A DNA stretch of 64,000 nucleotides, from the NCBI GenBank assembly GCA_964618895.1, contig CAZUDO010000124.1, positions 33,181 to 97,180 on the forward strand. The letters are read 5' to 3'. This stretch comes from CAZUDO01 sp964618895 (GTDB lineage: Bacteria; Desulfobacterota; Binatia; DP-6). This document shows positions 1 to 8,459 of the stretch, piece by piece. Within the stretch, counting starts at the first letter, position 1. Every line of letters starts with the position of its first letter. The translations under genes and the position numbers were made by a program. A model generated the notes under the pieces. It did not search any database. It had not been told where the DNA came from and saw only the letters and a list, made by a program, of their open reading frames with translations.

Positions 1-638
1 AAGCGAGCCAGGGCGGCGCCGTAGCGTGCGTCGTCGGTGAGGCGACTGCGTGCATGGTCGTCGGCGGCGGCCGTGAAGCTGCGCTCGGCATTCGCGTAGT
101 CCCGTCCCCACAGGAAGGCGTAGGCCGTTCCCAGCTGTGCCACCTGGCGGAGGATGGCGGGCGCCTGCGCATTGGCGGCCACGTCCGCCAGCACCCCCAC
201 CGCGGCGCTCATCCGCCCACCGGCGGCGTCGATCAGGGCCACGATGACGGTCGCCGACGGATCGGGCGAATCCTGTGCGAGCCTGGCGTAGCGGTCGCGG
301 GCTTCGGCCAGGTTCCCGGACACGAGCGCCACCCAGGCCAGGCCCTTCTCCGCCCACTCCGGCGGTGCCCCACGCACCGTGAGGGTCTCCAGTACCGTGC
401 GTGCGGCGTGGGGCTGTCCATCGCGCAGCAGCGCATCGGTGACGGCGAGCAGCAGCACCGGTGGGACCCCGTCCAGCCCGCCCCGCGCGAACTCGAGCAG
501 GCGGGGTCGCATCCCTACCGGGTCGGAGATGTACGCCGAGAGCAGCTGCTGTACAAGATCGACGGGCGTCCGCGGATCCGGCGGCGCGCCCTGTGCCGCC
601 GCTCCCAGCGCCAGCGCCAGGGCGGCGGCCAGGTACAT
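1..638 (-). CDS. Exported TPR-like helical repeat protein, 3' part cut by the window edge
   Basis: The reading frame runs leftward from an ATG at 638 and is open to base 1, giving at least 212 residues. Residues 1-16 (MYLAAALALALGAAAQ) look like the core of a signal peptide, so the protein is probably exported. After that the sequence is Ala/Leu-rich with amphipathic helix pairs of the TPR type, for example GNLAEARDRYARL near residue 108 and DYANAERSFTAADDHA near 180. No catalytic motif is visible. The codons just upstream of the ATG encode RRRPHIA, which would supply the positive n-region missing from the ATG start, so a non-ATG start slightly upstream is possible. It resembles TPR scaffold or cell-envelope assembly proteins, but the exact function is unknown. 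Confidence 0.6.
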   Translation of the reverse strand, partial: MYLAAALALALGAAAQGAPPDPRTPVDLVQQLLSAYISDPVGMRPRLLEFARGGLDGVPPVLLLAVTDALLRDGQPHAARTVLETLTVRGAPPEWAEKGLAWVALVSGNLAEARDRYARLAQDSPDPSATVIVALIDAAGGRMSAAVGVLADVAANAQAPAILRQVAQLGTAYAFLWGRDYANAERSFTAAADDHARSRLTDDARYGAALAR

Positions 639-764
639 CGCGATATGTGGTCGCCGCCTCAGGGTGCCGTCGGTTAAACCGTTCCGTCGATGCCCCGTCA
701 ACGTCGACGCACGGCTTGGCGGAACGCGTCACACCCGCTAGGTTCAGACCCTGGAGGGCCACCC

Positions 765-1100
765 ATGAGTCTCAGCGCGAAAACCTGCACTCCGTGTCGA
801 GGTGGCGTGCCGCCCCTCGCGCGTCAGGAAGCCGAGCGCCTCCTCGGCCACACGCCGGGCTGGACGCTCGACGAGCCCACCACTCGCATCGAGCGAACGT
901 TCACGTTCCCCGACTTCGCCACCGCCATGCACCTCACGACCCAGGTCGCCGAGCTGGCCGAGGCGGAAGGCCATCACCCCGACATCACGGTCGGCTGGGG
1001 CTATTGCCGGATCGTGTTCTACACCCACAAGATCAAGGGCCTGCACGAGAACGATTTCATCATGGCCGCCAAGGTGAACGCCCTGGCCGCCGGGCGATGA
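765..1100 (+). CDS. phhB: Pterin-4a-carbinolamine dehydratase
   Basis: This 111-residue protein has the usual PCD/DCoH length. The family dehydrates 4a-hydroxytetrahydrobiopterin to recycle the pterin cofactor of aromatic hydroxylases. The diagnostic centre EGHHPDITVGW (about residues 67-77) carries the paired catalytic histidines, and THKIKGLHENDF matches the conserved C-terminal helix region. The ATG at 765 follows a GGAGGG ribosome binding site at 753-758; the frame is open further upstream, but without conserved sequence. The first ~13 residues hold two Cys (TCTPC), an unusual extension of unknown role. It stands alone on the + strand and no aromatic hydroxylase is visible nearby, so its pathway partner is not evident here. 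Confidence 0.9.
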   Translation: MSLSAKTCTPCRGGVPPLARQEAERLLGHTPGWTLDEPTTRIERTFTFPDFATAMHLTTQVAELAEAEGHHPDITVGWGYCRIVFYTHKIKGLHENDFIMAAKVNALAAGR

Positions 1101-1122
1101 GGCGTAGGATCCGAGTTGTCAG

Positions 1123-1195
1123 AGGCGGCGACCGGATTCGAACCGGTGGATGGAGGTTTTGCAGACCTCTCCCTTAGCCACTTGGGTACGCCGCC
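1123..1195 (-). tRNA. tRNA-Cys (anticodon GCA)
   Basis: A full cloverleaf can be drawn on the - strand. The acceptor stem pairs GGCGGCG with CGCCGCC, the anticodon stem GAGGT/ACCTC carries the loop CTGCAAA (anticodon GCA), and the T-arm loop is TTCGAAT. The discriminator base is U, as expected for cysteine tRNAs. CCA is not encoded. A strong promoter lies directly upstream. Confidence 0.95.
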
Positions 1196-1208
1196 AGACG
1201 CGCGCCGT

Positions 1209-1237
1209 CACATACGCGCGGCGGCGCAGGGTGTCAA
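1209..1237 (-). promoter_or_regulatory. Sigma-70-type promoter for tRNA-Cys
   Basis: On the - strand there is a perfect -35 TTGACA (1232-1237), a 17-bp spacer and a -10 TATGTG (1209-1214). Initiation would fall a few bases before the tRNA 5' end at 1195. The spacing and position support a housekeeping promoter serving the tRNA. Confidence 0.75.
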
Positions 1238-1249
1238 CGCGACCGGGCA

Positions 1250-1414
1250 TCACCGCGGCACGCCGGGGACCGGAGTGGTGCCGCCTGGGGCCGGTGCTTC
1301 GCTGCTCACCTTGCGCTTCTCTTCCTTCTTCTGTCGCTTCTCGAGCGCCTTCATTCGGCGCTCGGCTTCGCGCCGCTCACCCACGTTGCTCTTGAAGGCC
1401 CGTCCGCCTGCCAT
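1250..1414 (-). CDS. Small basic protein, 54 aa, function unknown
   Basis: A short frame starts at an ATG at 1414 behind a strong ribosome binding site (GGAGGTG, 8-9 nt upstream) and ends at TGA 1250-1252. The product begins MAGGRAFKSNVGERREAERR, continues as a highly charged Lys/Arg/Glu helix (possible short coiled coil) to about residue 35, and ends in a Pro/Gly-rich tail. No known domain is recognised. The strong ribosome binding site, and the isolated position between the tRNA-Cys promoter and ndh, make it more than a chance frame. A nucleic-acid- or ribosome-associated role is plausible from its charge, but that is inference. Confidence 0.6.
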   Translation of the reverse strand: MAGGRAFKSNVGERREAERRMKALEKRQKKEEKRKVSSEAPAPGGTTPVPGVPR

Positions 1415-1499
1415 GAAAATCACCTCCGGAGTCGCGGTCGGACCCTAGCCGCCGGGTCCGGGAAGGTCAAGGCGCACGCACGCGTGCTATGGCTGCGTC

Positions 1500-2780
1500 G
1501 TGGACGCGCCGGTGGTCGTGCTCGGGGCCGGATTCGCCGGCCTGCGCGCCGTACGTCGACTCGGGCGTGCCGGCGTGCCGACCCTCTGGATCGACCGCAA
1601 CAACTACCACTGCTTCCTGCCGTTGGCGTATCAGGTGGCCACCGCAGGGCTCGAGCCGCAGCAGATCGCCTATCCGGCGCGCAGCATCCTGCACCCGTTT
1701 CCCACGGTCGCCTTTCGTCTGGCGGAGATCGTCGGCGGGGACCCGGCGGCACGCACCCTCGAAACCGCCGACGGCGAGCGTATCGCGTTCGCACAGCTGA
1801 TCGTCGCGGTCGGCGGGTCGGCGGAGGAGTTCGGCATCGCCGGCGTGCACGAGCACACCTTCCGGCTCTACGATCTCGAGGACGCGCGCACGCTCCGCAA
1901 CCACATCCTGTGTACTCTCGAACGCGCGGCGACCGTTGACGGGGGCCCGGAGCGCGAGGCCCTGCTCACGTTCGTGATCGTTGGGGCCGGGGCGACCGGC
2001 GTCGAGATGGCCGGGGCCCTGGCCGAGTTCCGCCGGCACGTCGTCCCGCGCGACTACCCGACCCTCGCGCGCGCATGCATGCGGGTCGTCCTGCTCGAAG
2101 CCGGGCCGGACGTCCTGGCGCCATTCTCTCCGGCGCTCCGCCACCATGCCCGGGAGGATCTCGAGGCCTTCCGGATCGAGGTACGGACGTGCACGGCGGT
2201 GGCCGGGGTCGGCCCGGGTCGCGTCGAGCTGGCCACCGGCGATCCCATCGGTAGCGCGACGGTGATCTGGGCGGCGGGCATCCGGGCAGCGCCGGTCGCC
2301 GCCCTCCTCGGCCTCCCCACCGGACGCAGCGGACGGCTGTTGGTGGACCCGACGCTCGCCGTCGTCGGTGTGCCACAGGTCTTCGCGGCCGGCGACGTGG
2401 CGCTCGTCGCCGGCGACGAACGCCTTCCGCAGGTGGCCCAGACGGCCATCCAGCAGGGCGGGCACGCCGCCGCTAACGTGCTGCGCCAGCGTGCCGGGAA
2501 CGCCCTCCTGCCCTTCCGGTATCGCGACAAGGGCGCCATGGCGACCATCGGCCGCAGTCGGGCGGTGTGCAGGATCGGCCGGCTGCAGTTCAGCGGACGG
2601 GTGGCGTGGTGGCTCTGGGTGGTGGTGCACCTGGTCATGCTGGTCGGCTTTCGCAACCGGCTGGTCGTGTTCGTCAACTGGGCGTGGAACTACCTCACCT
2701 ATGACCGCGGGCTGCGCGCCATCATCGGGCCCCGGGTGGGTGATGGCGCCGGGAGGACACGCGCCGGCGGACGGGGGTGA
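1500..2780 (+). CDS. ndh: Type II NADH dehydrogenase (NDH-2 family FAD oxidoreductase)
   Basis: This 426-residue protein belongs to the two-dinucleotide-binding flavoprotein family that transfers electrons from NADH to quinone without pumping protons. The FAD fold is at the N-terminus (VVVLGAGFAGLRAVRRL), with NNYHCFLPLAYQVATAGL next, a typical NDH-2 stretch. The NADH-binding Rossmann motif is FVIVGAGATGVEMAGALAE near residue 160, and the C-terminal FAD segment is QVFAAGDVALV followed by AQTAIQQGGHAAANVL. The C-terminus has hydrophobic and aromatic helices (VAWWLWVVVHLVMLVGF) that suit membrane association. The frame requires a GTG start at 1500; the nearby ATG at 1489 is out of frame. It is monocistronic here. 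Confidence 0.88.
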   Translation: MDAPVVVLGAGFAGLRAVRRLGRAGVPTLWIDRNNYHCFLPLAYQVATAGLEPQQIAYPARSILHPFPTVAFRLAEIVGGDPAARTLETADGERIAFAQLIVAVGGSAEEFGIAGVHEHTFRLYDLEDARTLRNHILCTLERAATVDGGPEREALLTFVIVGAGATGVEMAGALAEFRRHVVPRDYPTLARACMRVVLLEAGPDVLAPFSPALRHHAREDLEAFRIEVRTCTAVAGVGPGRVELATGDPIGSATVIWAAGIRAAPVAALLGLPTGRSGRLLVDPTLAVVGVPQVFAAGDVALVAGDERLPQVAQTAIQQGGHAAANVLRQRAGNALLPFRYRDKGAMATIGRSRAVCRIGRLQFSGRVAWWLWVVVHLVMLVGFRNRLVVFVNWAWNYLTYDRGLRAIIGPRVGDGAGRTRAGGRG

Positions 2781-2843
2781 TGCGCTCCGTTCCCGTCCGC
2801 CGGCTCGCTACGCTGGCGCGGTCATGACGGCGCGCCGCTCACG

Positions 2844-2917
<74 letters not shown>

Positions 2918-2928
2918 GCAGGGGACCT

Positions 2929-2957
2929 TGGGTATCCGGCGGTGTCGGGCTTGTCAA
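2929..2957 (-). promoter_or_regulatory. Promoter for initiator tRNA
   Basis: On the - strand, TTGACA (2952-2957) is separated by 17 bp from a weaker -10 TACCCA (2929-2934). It lies 11 bp upstream of the tRNA 5' end. The perfect -35 and correct spacing are visible; the -10 is only a partial match. Confidence 0.55.
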
Positions 2958-3154
2958 GCCAGCGATCGCGGGTCGGATGGTTCCTGACGTACGCGCGCCA
3001 GGTGTGCGCCACGGGTGACACCACTGTGCCACGACTGCTCGCATCGCTGACCCGCAACGACGCGGACGTCCCCGGAAAGACACGCATCGGACGGCCGAAG
3101 GCGGCCGGTCCAAATTGTGCACTTCCCGGACACATTCCGGAAGCGGGAGGACGT

Positions 3155-4300
3155 ATGAGCGGGCGACGGCAGGTGCAGCCGAGCGGGCGTACCGTACTGG
3201 TGGTCGACGATCAGCCAGAGATCGTGACCACGCTGCGGATGCTGCTCGAGCGCGAGGGGCATCGGGTCCTCGGCGCGCACGGCGGGCGCGAGGCACTGGC
3301 GCTGCTCGAGCAGGAGTCGGTCCAGCTGATGATCGTGGACTACTGCATGCCCGGGATGACCGGCGAGGAACTCGTGCGCCTGGTCCGCGAGCGTGACGCG
3401 CTCGTGCAGATCATCCTGCAGACCGGATATGTGGGAGACCGGCTACCGCGAGAGATGCTCGCCTCGCTGGCGATCCAGGGCTACCACGACAAGAGCGACG
3501 GCCCGGGACGCCTCCTCATGTGGGTCGAGGTGGCGCTCAAGACCTACGAGCAGCTCGCCCAGCTGCACGTCGCCGAGCGCCTGAAGACCGAGCTCCTGGC
3601 CAACGTCTCGCACGAGTTCCGCACCCCGCTCAACGTCATCGCCGGCTACATCGAGCTGGTCCGCGACGGAACCTTCGGCGCCTGTCCGGCCGAGGCCACC
3701 CCGGTGTTCGACAAGGTGCTGGCCAATACCAGCTATCTCCTCCAGCTGGTCGAGGAGTTCCTCGACCTCGCTCGCTTCGAAGCCGGCGCCATGGTCGTGC
3801 GTCGCGAAGCCATCGAGTTGAGCCCCTTCTTGCGCGAGGTCGGGGAGGGGTTCGCGCTCCTGGTCCGCGCCAAGCCGGTCGAGTTCCTGGTCGACGTTCC
3901 CGAGGCCCTGCCCGCGATCCTGGTCGAGGGCGCCAAGCTGCGGGTGGTGGTGCAGAACCTGCTCGCCAACGCCGAGAAGTTCACCCAGAAGGGATACATC
4001 CGCCTGGCGGCGGCGCTCCGCCCGGACGGACAGGTGGCGATCGACGTGAGCGACACCGGGCCGGGCATCGCTGCCGAACACCACGTGGCGATCTTCGACA
4101 TCTTCCACCAGCTGACGCCCCACGACGGGGCCCGCAAGGGCGTCGGCCTCGGGCTGGCGCTGGCCCGTCGCTTCGCCCGCATGATGGGCGGCGAGATCAC
4201 GGTGGCAAGTGTGGTCGGCGCGGGAACGACCTTCACCGTCGTGCTGCCGACCGTACGTTCCGTCGCATCCGACACCCCGCAGCGGCCGGCGGCGGCCTGA
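3155..4300 (+). CDS. Response-regulator/histidine-kinase hybrid (REC-HisKA-HATPase)
   Basis: A receiver domain comes first (residues 12-125): acidic pair D18/D19, phospho-acceptor D62 in IVDYCMPGM, conserved K113. A HisKA domain follows with phospho-acceptor H153 in SHEFRTPLN. The C-terminus is a HATPase with N-box LLANAEKF, G1 DTGPGI and G2 GVGLGLALARR. There is no signal peptide or membrane segment, so this is a cytoplasmic kinase whose activity may be gated by its own receiver. The ATG at 3155 is preceded by GGGAGG at 3145-3150; the frame is open farther upstream without conserved sequence. No partner regulator or DNA-binding output is adjacent, so it is an orphan and its signal cannot be read from context. 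Confidence 0.88.
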   Translation: MSGRRQVQPSGRTVLVVDDQPEIVTTLRMLLEREGHRVLGAHGGREALALLEQESVQLMIVDYCMPGMTGEELVRLVRERDALVQIILQTGYVGDRLPREMLASLAIQGYHDKSDGPGRLLMWVEVALKTYEQLAQLHVAERLKTELLANVSHEFRTPLNVIAGYIELVRDGTFGACPAEATPVFDKVLANTSYLLQLVEEFLDLARFEAGAMVVRREAIELSPFLREVGEGFALLVRAKPVEFLVDVPEALPAILVEGAKLRVVVQNLLANAEKFTQKGYIRLAAALRPDGQVAIDVSDTGPGIAAEHHVAIFDIFHQLTPHDGARKGVGLGLALARRFARMMGGEITVASVVGAGTTFTVVLPTVRSVASDTPQRPAAA

Positions 4301-4421
4301 GCCCGTGCTGCGGCCGCACATCCGCCGGCGCGTGGCCGCGTAGCCCGAGCCGTTTTCGGCCGTCCCGCCGCCCCGCGGCTTGCGCCTCCGCGCCGCATCC
4401 ACTATCGCACCGGAGGACGCG

Positions 4422-6074
4422 ATGGACGCGGAGGGGAGTGCGGGGGCACCGCCGGCAGCGGAGGCCGCGGGTCGGACGACCCTCGCCCGACGTGCCGGTG
4501 TGGTGAGCGCGGCGGTGTTCGCGAGTCGCATCCTCGGGCTCGTCCGCGAGCAGACGTTCGCCGTGCTCTTCGGCGCGGGGCGCGAGCTGGACGCCTTCAT
4601 CACGGCGTTTCGCATCCCCAACCTGTTTCGTGACCTGTTCGCCGAAGGCGCGCTGTCGGCTGCCTTCGTGGCCACGTTCTCGCAGCGGCTCGCGCGCGAG
4701 GGCGAACGCTCCGCGTGGCATCTCGCCAACCTGGTGGTGAACACGCTCGCGGTCGCCGTCGGCGTCGTCACGCTGCTCGGGATGTACGCCGCACCAACCT
4801 TCGTCCATCTGATCGCCCCGGGCTTCGCGGACATTCCTGGCAAGGTCGAGCTGACGGTGTCCCTGACCCGGCTGATGTTCCCGTTCCTGCTCCTGGTCGC
4901 CCTGGCGGCGGTCGCCATGGGGATACTGAACACCCGGAACGTCTTCGGTGTCCCCGCCTCCGCGTCGGCGTTCTTCAATCTGGGCTCGATCCTCGGCGGG
5001 CTCGGGTGCGCGTGGTGGTTCGCGCCCGATTTCCTCGGCGCCGCGCTCCAGGGCGCGACCGCGCACGATCCGGCGCTGACAGCACGGGCCATCACCAGCA
5101 TGGCGGTCGGGACGTTGGTGGGCGGGCTCCTGCAGTTGCTCGTGCAGGTGCCGTCGCTCGCACGGGTGGGCTATCGCTATCGCCCCCTGTTCGCGCTCTG
5201 GGACCCGGGGCTGCGGCAGGTCCTTCGCCTGATGGGCCCGGCGACCGTCGGCGCCGCCGCGGTTCAGGTGAACGTGCTGGTCAACAACAACTTTGCGTCC
5301 TACCTGGGCGACGGGCCGGTATCGTGGCTCAACGTCGCGTTCCGCTTCATGCAGCTCCCGATCGGCGTTTTCGGGGTCGCCATCGGCACGGTGACGTTGC
5401 CGCTGGTGTCACGCCAGCGCGCGCGCGGCGACATCGCCGGCCTTGGCCGCACGGTGGCGCAGGCGCTCGAGATGGTGGCCGTGCTCTGCTTGCCGGCGGC
5501 CGCCGGGCTGGCCGTACTCAGCGTGCCGGTGATCGGCCTCATCTACGAGCACGGCCGGTTCACCTCCCTCGATACCGCCGCGGCCGCACAGGCTTTGGTC
5601 GGGTACGCGGTCGGTCTGGCAGGCTACGCGGGCATCAAGGTGCTCGCGCCAGCCTTCTACGCCCTCGACGACGCGCGCACCCCCGCGCTGGCCAGCGTGC
5701 TCTCGATCGCCACCAACCTGGTCCTGAACTGGACACTGGTCCGCGCCCTCGGCTTCGGGCACGTCGGCCTGGCGCTCGTCACCTCCGCCGTGGCGCTCGG
5801 CAACTTCACGTTCCTCTACCTGCGCCTGCGGCAGCGCATCGGCGCGTTCGACACCCAGCTGGGTGGGGCGCTCGTTCGTATCGGTGCGGTGACGGTCCTC
5901 ATGGCCGTGACCGTCTGGGCGGCGGACGCCGCCCTCGCTCCCGCCCTGCCGGCGGTGGCGTGGCGCGCCCACGCGCTTCGTCTGGCGCTCGTGATGCCGG
6001 TCGGGGTGGCGGTGTTCTGGGGCGCGGGCCGGTTCGCCGGGATCGCACTCCCCGGCCTCGGCCGGCGCCGCTGA
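4422..6074 (+). CDS. murJ: Lipid II flippase MurJ (MviN family)
   Basis: The 550-residue protein is predicted to have about 14 membrane helices and starts with the MurJ signature region (ASRILGLVREQTFAVLFG, then DAFITAFRIPNLFRDLFAEG). MurJ moves the peptidoglycan precursor lipid II across the inner membrane. The ATG at 4422 follows a GGAGG at 4412-4416. It is alone on the + strand downstream of the hybrid kinase (121-bp gap), and its 3' end overlaps the convergent rluB by 176 bp. Confidence 0.93.
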   Translation: MDAEGSAGAPPAAEAAGRTTLARRAGVVSAAVFASRILGLVREQTFAVLFGAGRELDAFITAFRIPNLFRDLFAEGALSAAFVATFSQRLAREGERSAWHLANLVVNTLAVAVGVVTLLGMYAAPTFVHLIAPGFADIPGKVELTVSLTRLMFPFLLLVALAAVAMGILNTRNVFGVPASASAFFNLGSILGGLGCAWWFAPDFLGAALQGATAHDPALTARAITSMAVGTLVGGLLQLLVQVPSLARVGYRYRPLFALWDPGLRQVLRLMGPATVGAAAVQVNVLVNNNFASYLGDGPVSWLNVAFRFMQLPIGVFGVAIGTVTLPLVSRQRARGDIAGLGRTVAQALEMVAVLCLPAAAGLAVLSVPVIGLIYEHGRFTSLDTAAAAQALVGYAVGLAGYAGIKVLAPAFYALDDARTPALASVLSIATNLVLNWTLVRALGFGHVGLALVTSAVALGNFTFLYLRLRQRIGAFDTQLGGALVRIGAVTVLMAVTVWAADAALAPALPAVAWRAHALRLALVMPVGVAVFWGAGRFAGIALPGLGRRR

Positions 6075-6813
6075 GGCCCGCGGCCGCCTCCAGCGCTCGC
6101 ACCTCGCCGGGGTTGAGCTCCCGCCACGCCGCCGGAGGCAGCGTCCCCAGGGCAATGGGGCCGAAGCGCAGCCGGGCCAGCTTCTCCACGGCGTGGCCGA
6201 CGGCGGCACACATGCGGCGCACCACATGCTGGCGGCCCTCATGCACCGTGATCTCGAGCCAGGTCTTGGTCGGCAGGCGTTCGCGCACGTGGACACGCGC
6301 CACCGGACTCTTGCCGTCCTCGAGCCGCACCCCGCGGCGGAGGCGACGCAGGGCCTCGTCCCCGAGAGTGCCACGGACTTTGGCGAGGTAGACGCGCGGG
6401 ATCGCTCGTGCAGGATGCAGCAGCGCGGCGGCGAGGCGACCGTCGTCGGTGAGCAGTAACAGGCCGGTCGAGTTGAGGTCCAGGCGCCCGACGGGGTAGA
6501 GCCGTCCGACCCGCTCCCCGAGGAGGTCGCGCACGGTCGTGCGACCCTGTGGATCGGCCATCGTGCTCACGATGCCGCGGGGCTTGTGGAGCAGCACGGT
6601 ATGCCGCGGTCCGCCGACGGAAATGCGCTCCCCGTCCACGGCCACGGCGTCGCGCATGGGGTCGGCGCGCACCCCCAGCGTGCGCACCACCACCCCGTTT
6701 ACCGTCACCCGCCCGGCCGCGATCAGCACCTCGGCGTGACGGCGGGAGGCCACACCGGCAGCACTGAGGAGCTTCTGTAGCCGCTCCCCCGTGCCGGACG
6801 GAGACCTAGCCAC
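5899..6813 (-). CDS. rluB: 23S rRNA pseudouridine synthase (RluB/RsuA family)
   Basis: It has an N-terminal S4 RNA-binding domain (ERLQKLLSAAGVASRRHAE) and then the RsuA-family catalytic core with the catalytic Asp in GRLDLNSTGLLLLTDDG. It isomerises a uridine in large-subunit rRNA. The start is GTG at 6813, and it is the last gene of the trpS-scpA-scpB-rluB run, a common bacterial order. The final ~58 residues (from about residue 247) are an Arg/Pro-rich, probably disordered tail that lies entirely antisense to the murJ 3' end. Basic C-terminal tails occur in this family, but here the whole tail is overprinted. Confidence 0.9.
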   Translation of the reverse strand: MARSPSGTGERLQKLLSAAGVASRRHAEVLIAAGRVTVNGVVVRTLGVRADPMRDAVAVDGERISVGGPRHTVLLHKPRGIVSTMADPQGRTTVRDLLGERVGRLYPVGRLDLNSTGLLLLTDDGRLAAALLHPARAIPRVYLAKVRGTLGDEALRRLRRGVRLEDGKSPVARVHVRERLPTKTWLEITVHEGRQHVVRRMCAAVGHAVEKLARLRFGPIALGTLPPAAWRELNPGEVRALEAAAGLSGAGRGRGVRSRRTGPRPRTPPPRPASRAPDEARGRATPPPAGRERGRRPPPRRSRP

Positions 6814-6847
6814 GCCCGTCGGTGACGGTCCCGGGCGCGCCCACCGC

Positions 6848-7627
6848 CTAGGCCTCCTCGGGCGGCGGCGCTGGCGGCGTGTCGTCCGCCGCTGGCTCGC
6901 CGCTCACGTCCGGCGTCGCAAGGACGCCATCGGGGCCCACCGTCAGGTCGGGCGCCATCAGCACTGCCGGGTCGGCGCCCAGCTCGCGCAGGGTCGGCAA
7001 CGCCGACAGATCCGGCAGACCGAACACCTCCAGGAACTCGCGCGTGGTCCCGTAGAGCAGCGGGCGACCCGGGGCCTCCTTCCGCCCGAGGATACGGACC
7101 AACCGCCGGTCGCTCAGGGTCGCGAGCACGGCATCGCAGTCGACGCCGCGCACGGCCTCGACCTCGAGGCGTGTGCACGGCTGCCGGTAAGCAACGATGG
7201 CGAGTGTCTCGAGCATGGGCCGGGTCAGCCGCGGCGGTCGTTCCTGGAGCAGCCGTCGGATCCAGCGCGCGTGCTCGGACGGCGAGCGCAGCTGGTATCC
7301 GCCCGCGACCTGCACCAGCCGGAGGCCCCGCCGGGTGCGTTCGTAGCTGGCCGCCAGGGCGTCCAGCGCCTGCACCACCTCGGCCCGGCTCGGCCCGTCG
7401 AGTGCCTGCACCAGACGCGCGACCGGTACGGGCTGTCCGGCCGCGAACAGCATGCTCTCAAGCGCGGCCGGCAGGCCATCCATGGTCTCCCCGGGCACCT
7501 CGTCGGTCGGGCCCGGGCCGAGGCCTACGTGCCTGTGTCCGTTGCCGTTCGTGATCGTCGGACCGTCGTCGTGCGGCCCGTGCCCGCTCATGTTGGTCTC
7601 GTCAATGCCCAGCGCTTCCGTCTGCAT
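6848..7627 (-). CDS. scpB: Segregation and condensation protein ScpB
   Basis: ScpB is the winged-helix (kite) subunit that dimerises and binds ScpA in the Smc-ScpAB condensin for chromosome segregation. The recognisable core is GLPAALESMLFAAGQPVPVARL through RPMLETLAIVAYRQPCTR and GVDCDAVLATLSDRRLVR. The ATG at 7627 is chosen because GGAGGAGG lies just upstream. It gives a ~50-residue hydrophilic N-terminal extension and overlaps the end of scpA by 26 bp. The C-terminal ~35 residues are acidic and Pro-rich, probably disordered. 259 residues. Confidence 0.92.
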   Translation of the reverse strand: MQTEALGIDETNMSGHGPHDDGPTITNGNGHRHVGLGPGPTDEVPGETMDGLPAALESMLFAAGQPVPVARLVQALDGPSRAEVVQALDALAASYERTRRGLRLVQVAGGYQLRSPSEHARWIRRLLQERPPRLTRPMLETLAIVAYRQPCTRLEVEAVRGVDCDAVLATLSDRRLVRILGRKEAPGRPLLYGTTREFLEVFGLPDLSALPTLRELGADPAVLMAPDLTVGPDGVLATPDVSGEPAADDTPPAPPPEEA

Positions 7628-8459
7628 GCGCCTCCTCCCCTCCCCGCTCGGACTGCTGCGCTGCGGGCGCAGCCGTAGGCATATACTGATCCGTGAGGTC
7701 GCGCACGCGCTCCGCGGCCTCCTCCAGGGTCTCCACGACCAAGCCGAGCATGATCGACCCGAAGCGCTCCGACTGCATGGCGCGTACCACGTTCAAGCGG
7801 ATCAGCTCGAGCAGCGCCAGAAACGTGACAATTACCTGCGCGCGCGCGGCATCGACCGGAAACAAGCTCTCGAACTCCAGGTTCCGACGGTGCGTGAAGC
7901 GGTCCAGGATGCCGCGCACCGCACCCTGGATCGAGTATTCCTCGCGCGAGATGTCGTGTGACGGTGGCGGTTGCAGGCGCTGCAGGACGGTTCGGAAAGC
8001 CGACAGCAGGTCTCCGATGCTGGCCTCCCGGACCGGCGGCGGCGCGACGTCGCCCGCGGACGCCGGCGCGGCCGCCTCGCCCGGCCCGGCGAACACGTCC
8101 CGGGCCAGAAGCGGGCGTTCCCCGAGCGCCACAGCCACTTCACGGAAGCGTTGGTACTCGACCAGCTGCTCTACCAGTTTGGTGCGTGGGTCTTCCTCGG
8201 GCTCGTCGTCGTCGATCGCCGGCAGGAGCATCCGGCTCTTGATGTAGGTGAGCGTCGCCGCCATCACGAGGTACTCCCCCGCCCCGTCCAGGTTCAGCTC
8301 CGGGAAGGCCTCGAGCGTGGCCAGGTACTGGTCGGTGATGGCCGCGATCGGGATGTCGGCGATCTGCACCTCGTTGCGCTTGATGAGGTGCAACAGGAGA
8401 TCGAGCGGTCCCTCGAAAATCGGAAGCCGGACGTTGCACGGCACGGTGGGCTGCGTCAT
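7602..8459 (-). CDS. scpA: Segregation and condensation protein ScpA
   Basis: This is the kleisin subunit of the Smc condensin. The N-terminal motif LPIFEGPLDLLLHLIKRNEVQ is diagnostic, followed by YLVMAATLTYIKSRMLLP, and the C-terminal winged-helix region has VIVTFLALLELIRLNVV. A Pro/Ala-rich linker separates the N- and C-terminal domains, as is normal for kleisins. The ATG at 8459 overlaps the trpS stop codon (ATGA), so translation is probably coupled. 285 residues. Confidence 0.93.
   Translation of the reverse strand: MTQPTVPCNVRLPIFEGPLDLLLHLIKRNEVQIADIPIAAITDQYLATLEAFPELNLDGAGEYLVMAATLTYIKSRMLLPAIDDDEPEEDPRTKLVEQLVEYQRFREVAVALGERPLLARDVFAGPGEAAAPASAGDVAPPPVREASIGDLLSAFRTVLQRLQPPPSHDISREEYSIQGAVRGILDRFTHRRNLEFESLFPVDAARAQVIVTFLALLELIRLNVVRAMQSERFGSIMLGLVVETLEEAAERVRDLTDQYMPTAAPAAQQSERGGEEAHADGSAGH

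Noticed and set aside
4301..4421. Small gene or terminator between the hybrid kinase and murJ
   Set aside because: No ribosome binding site plus frame, and GC-rich inverted repeats lack a T-run.
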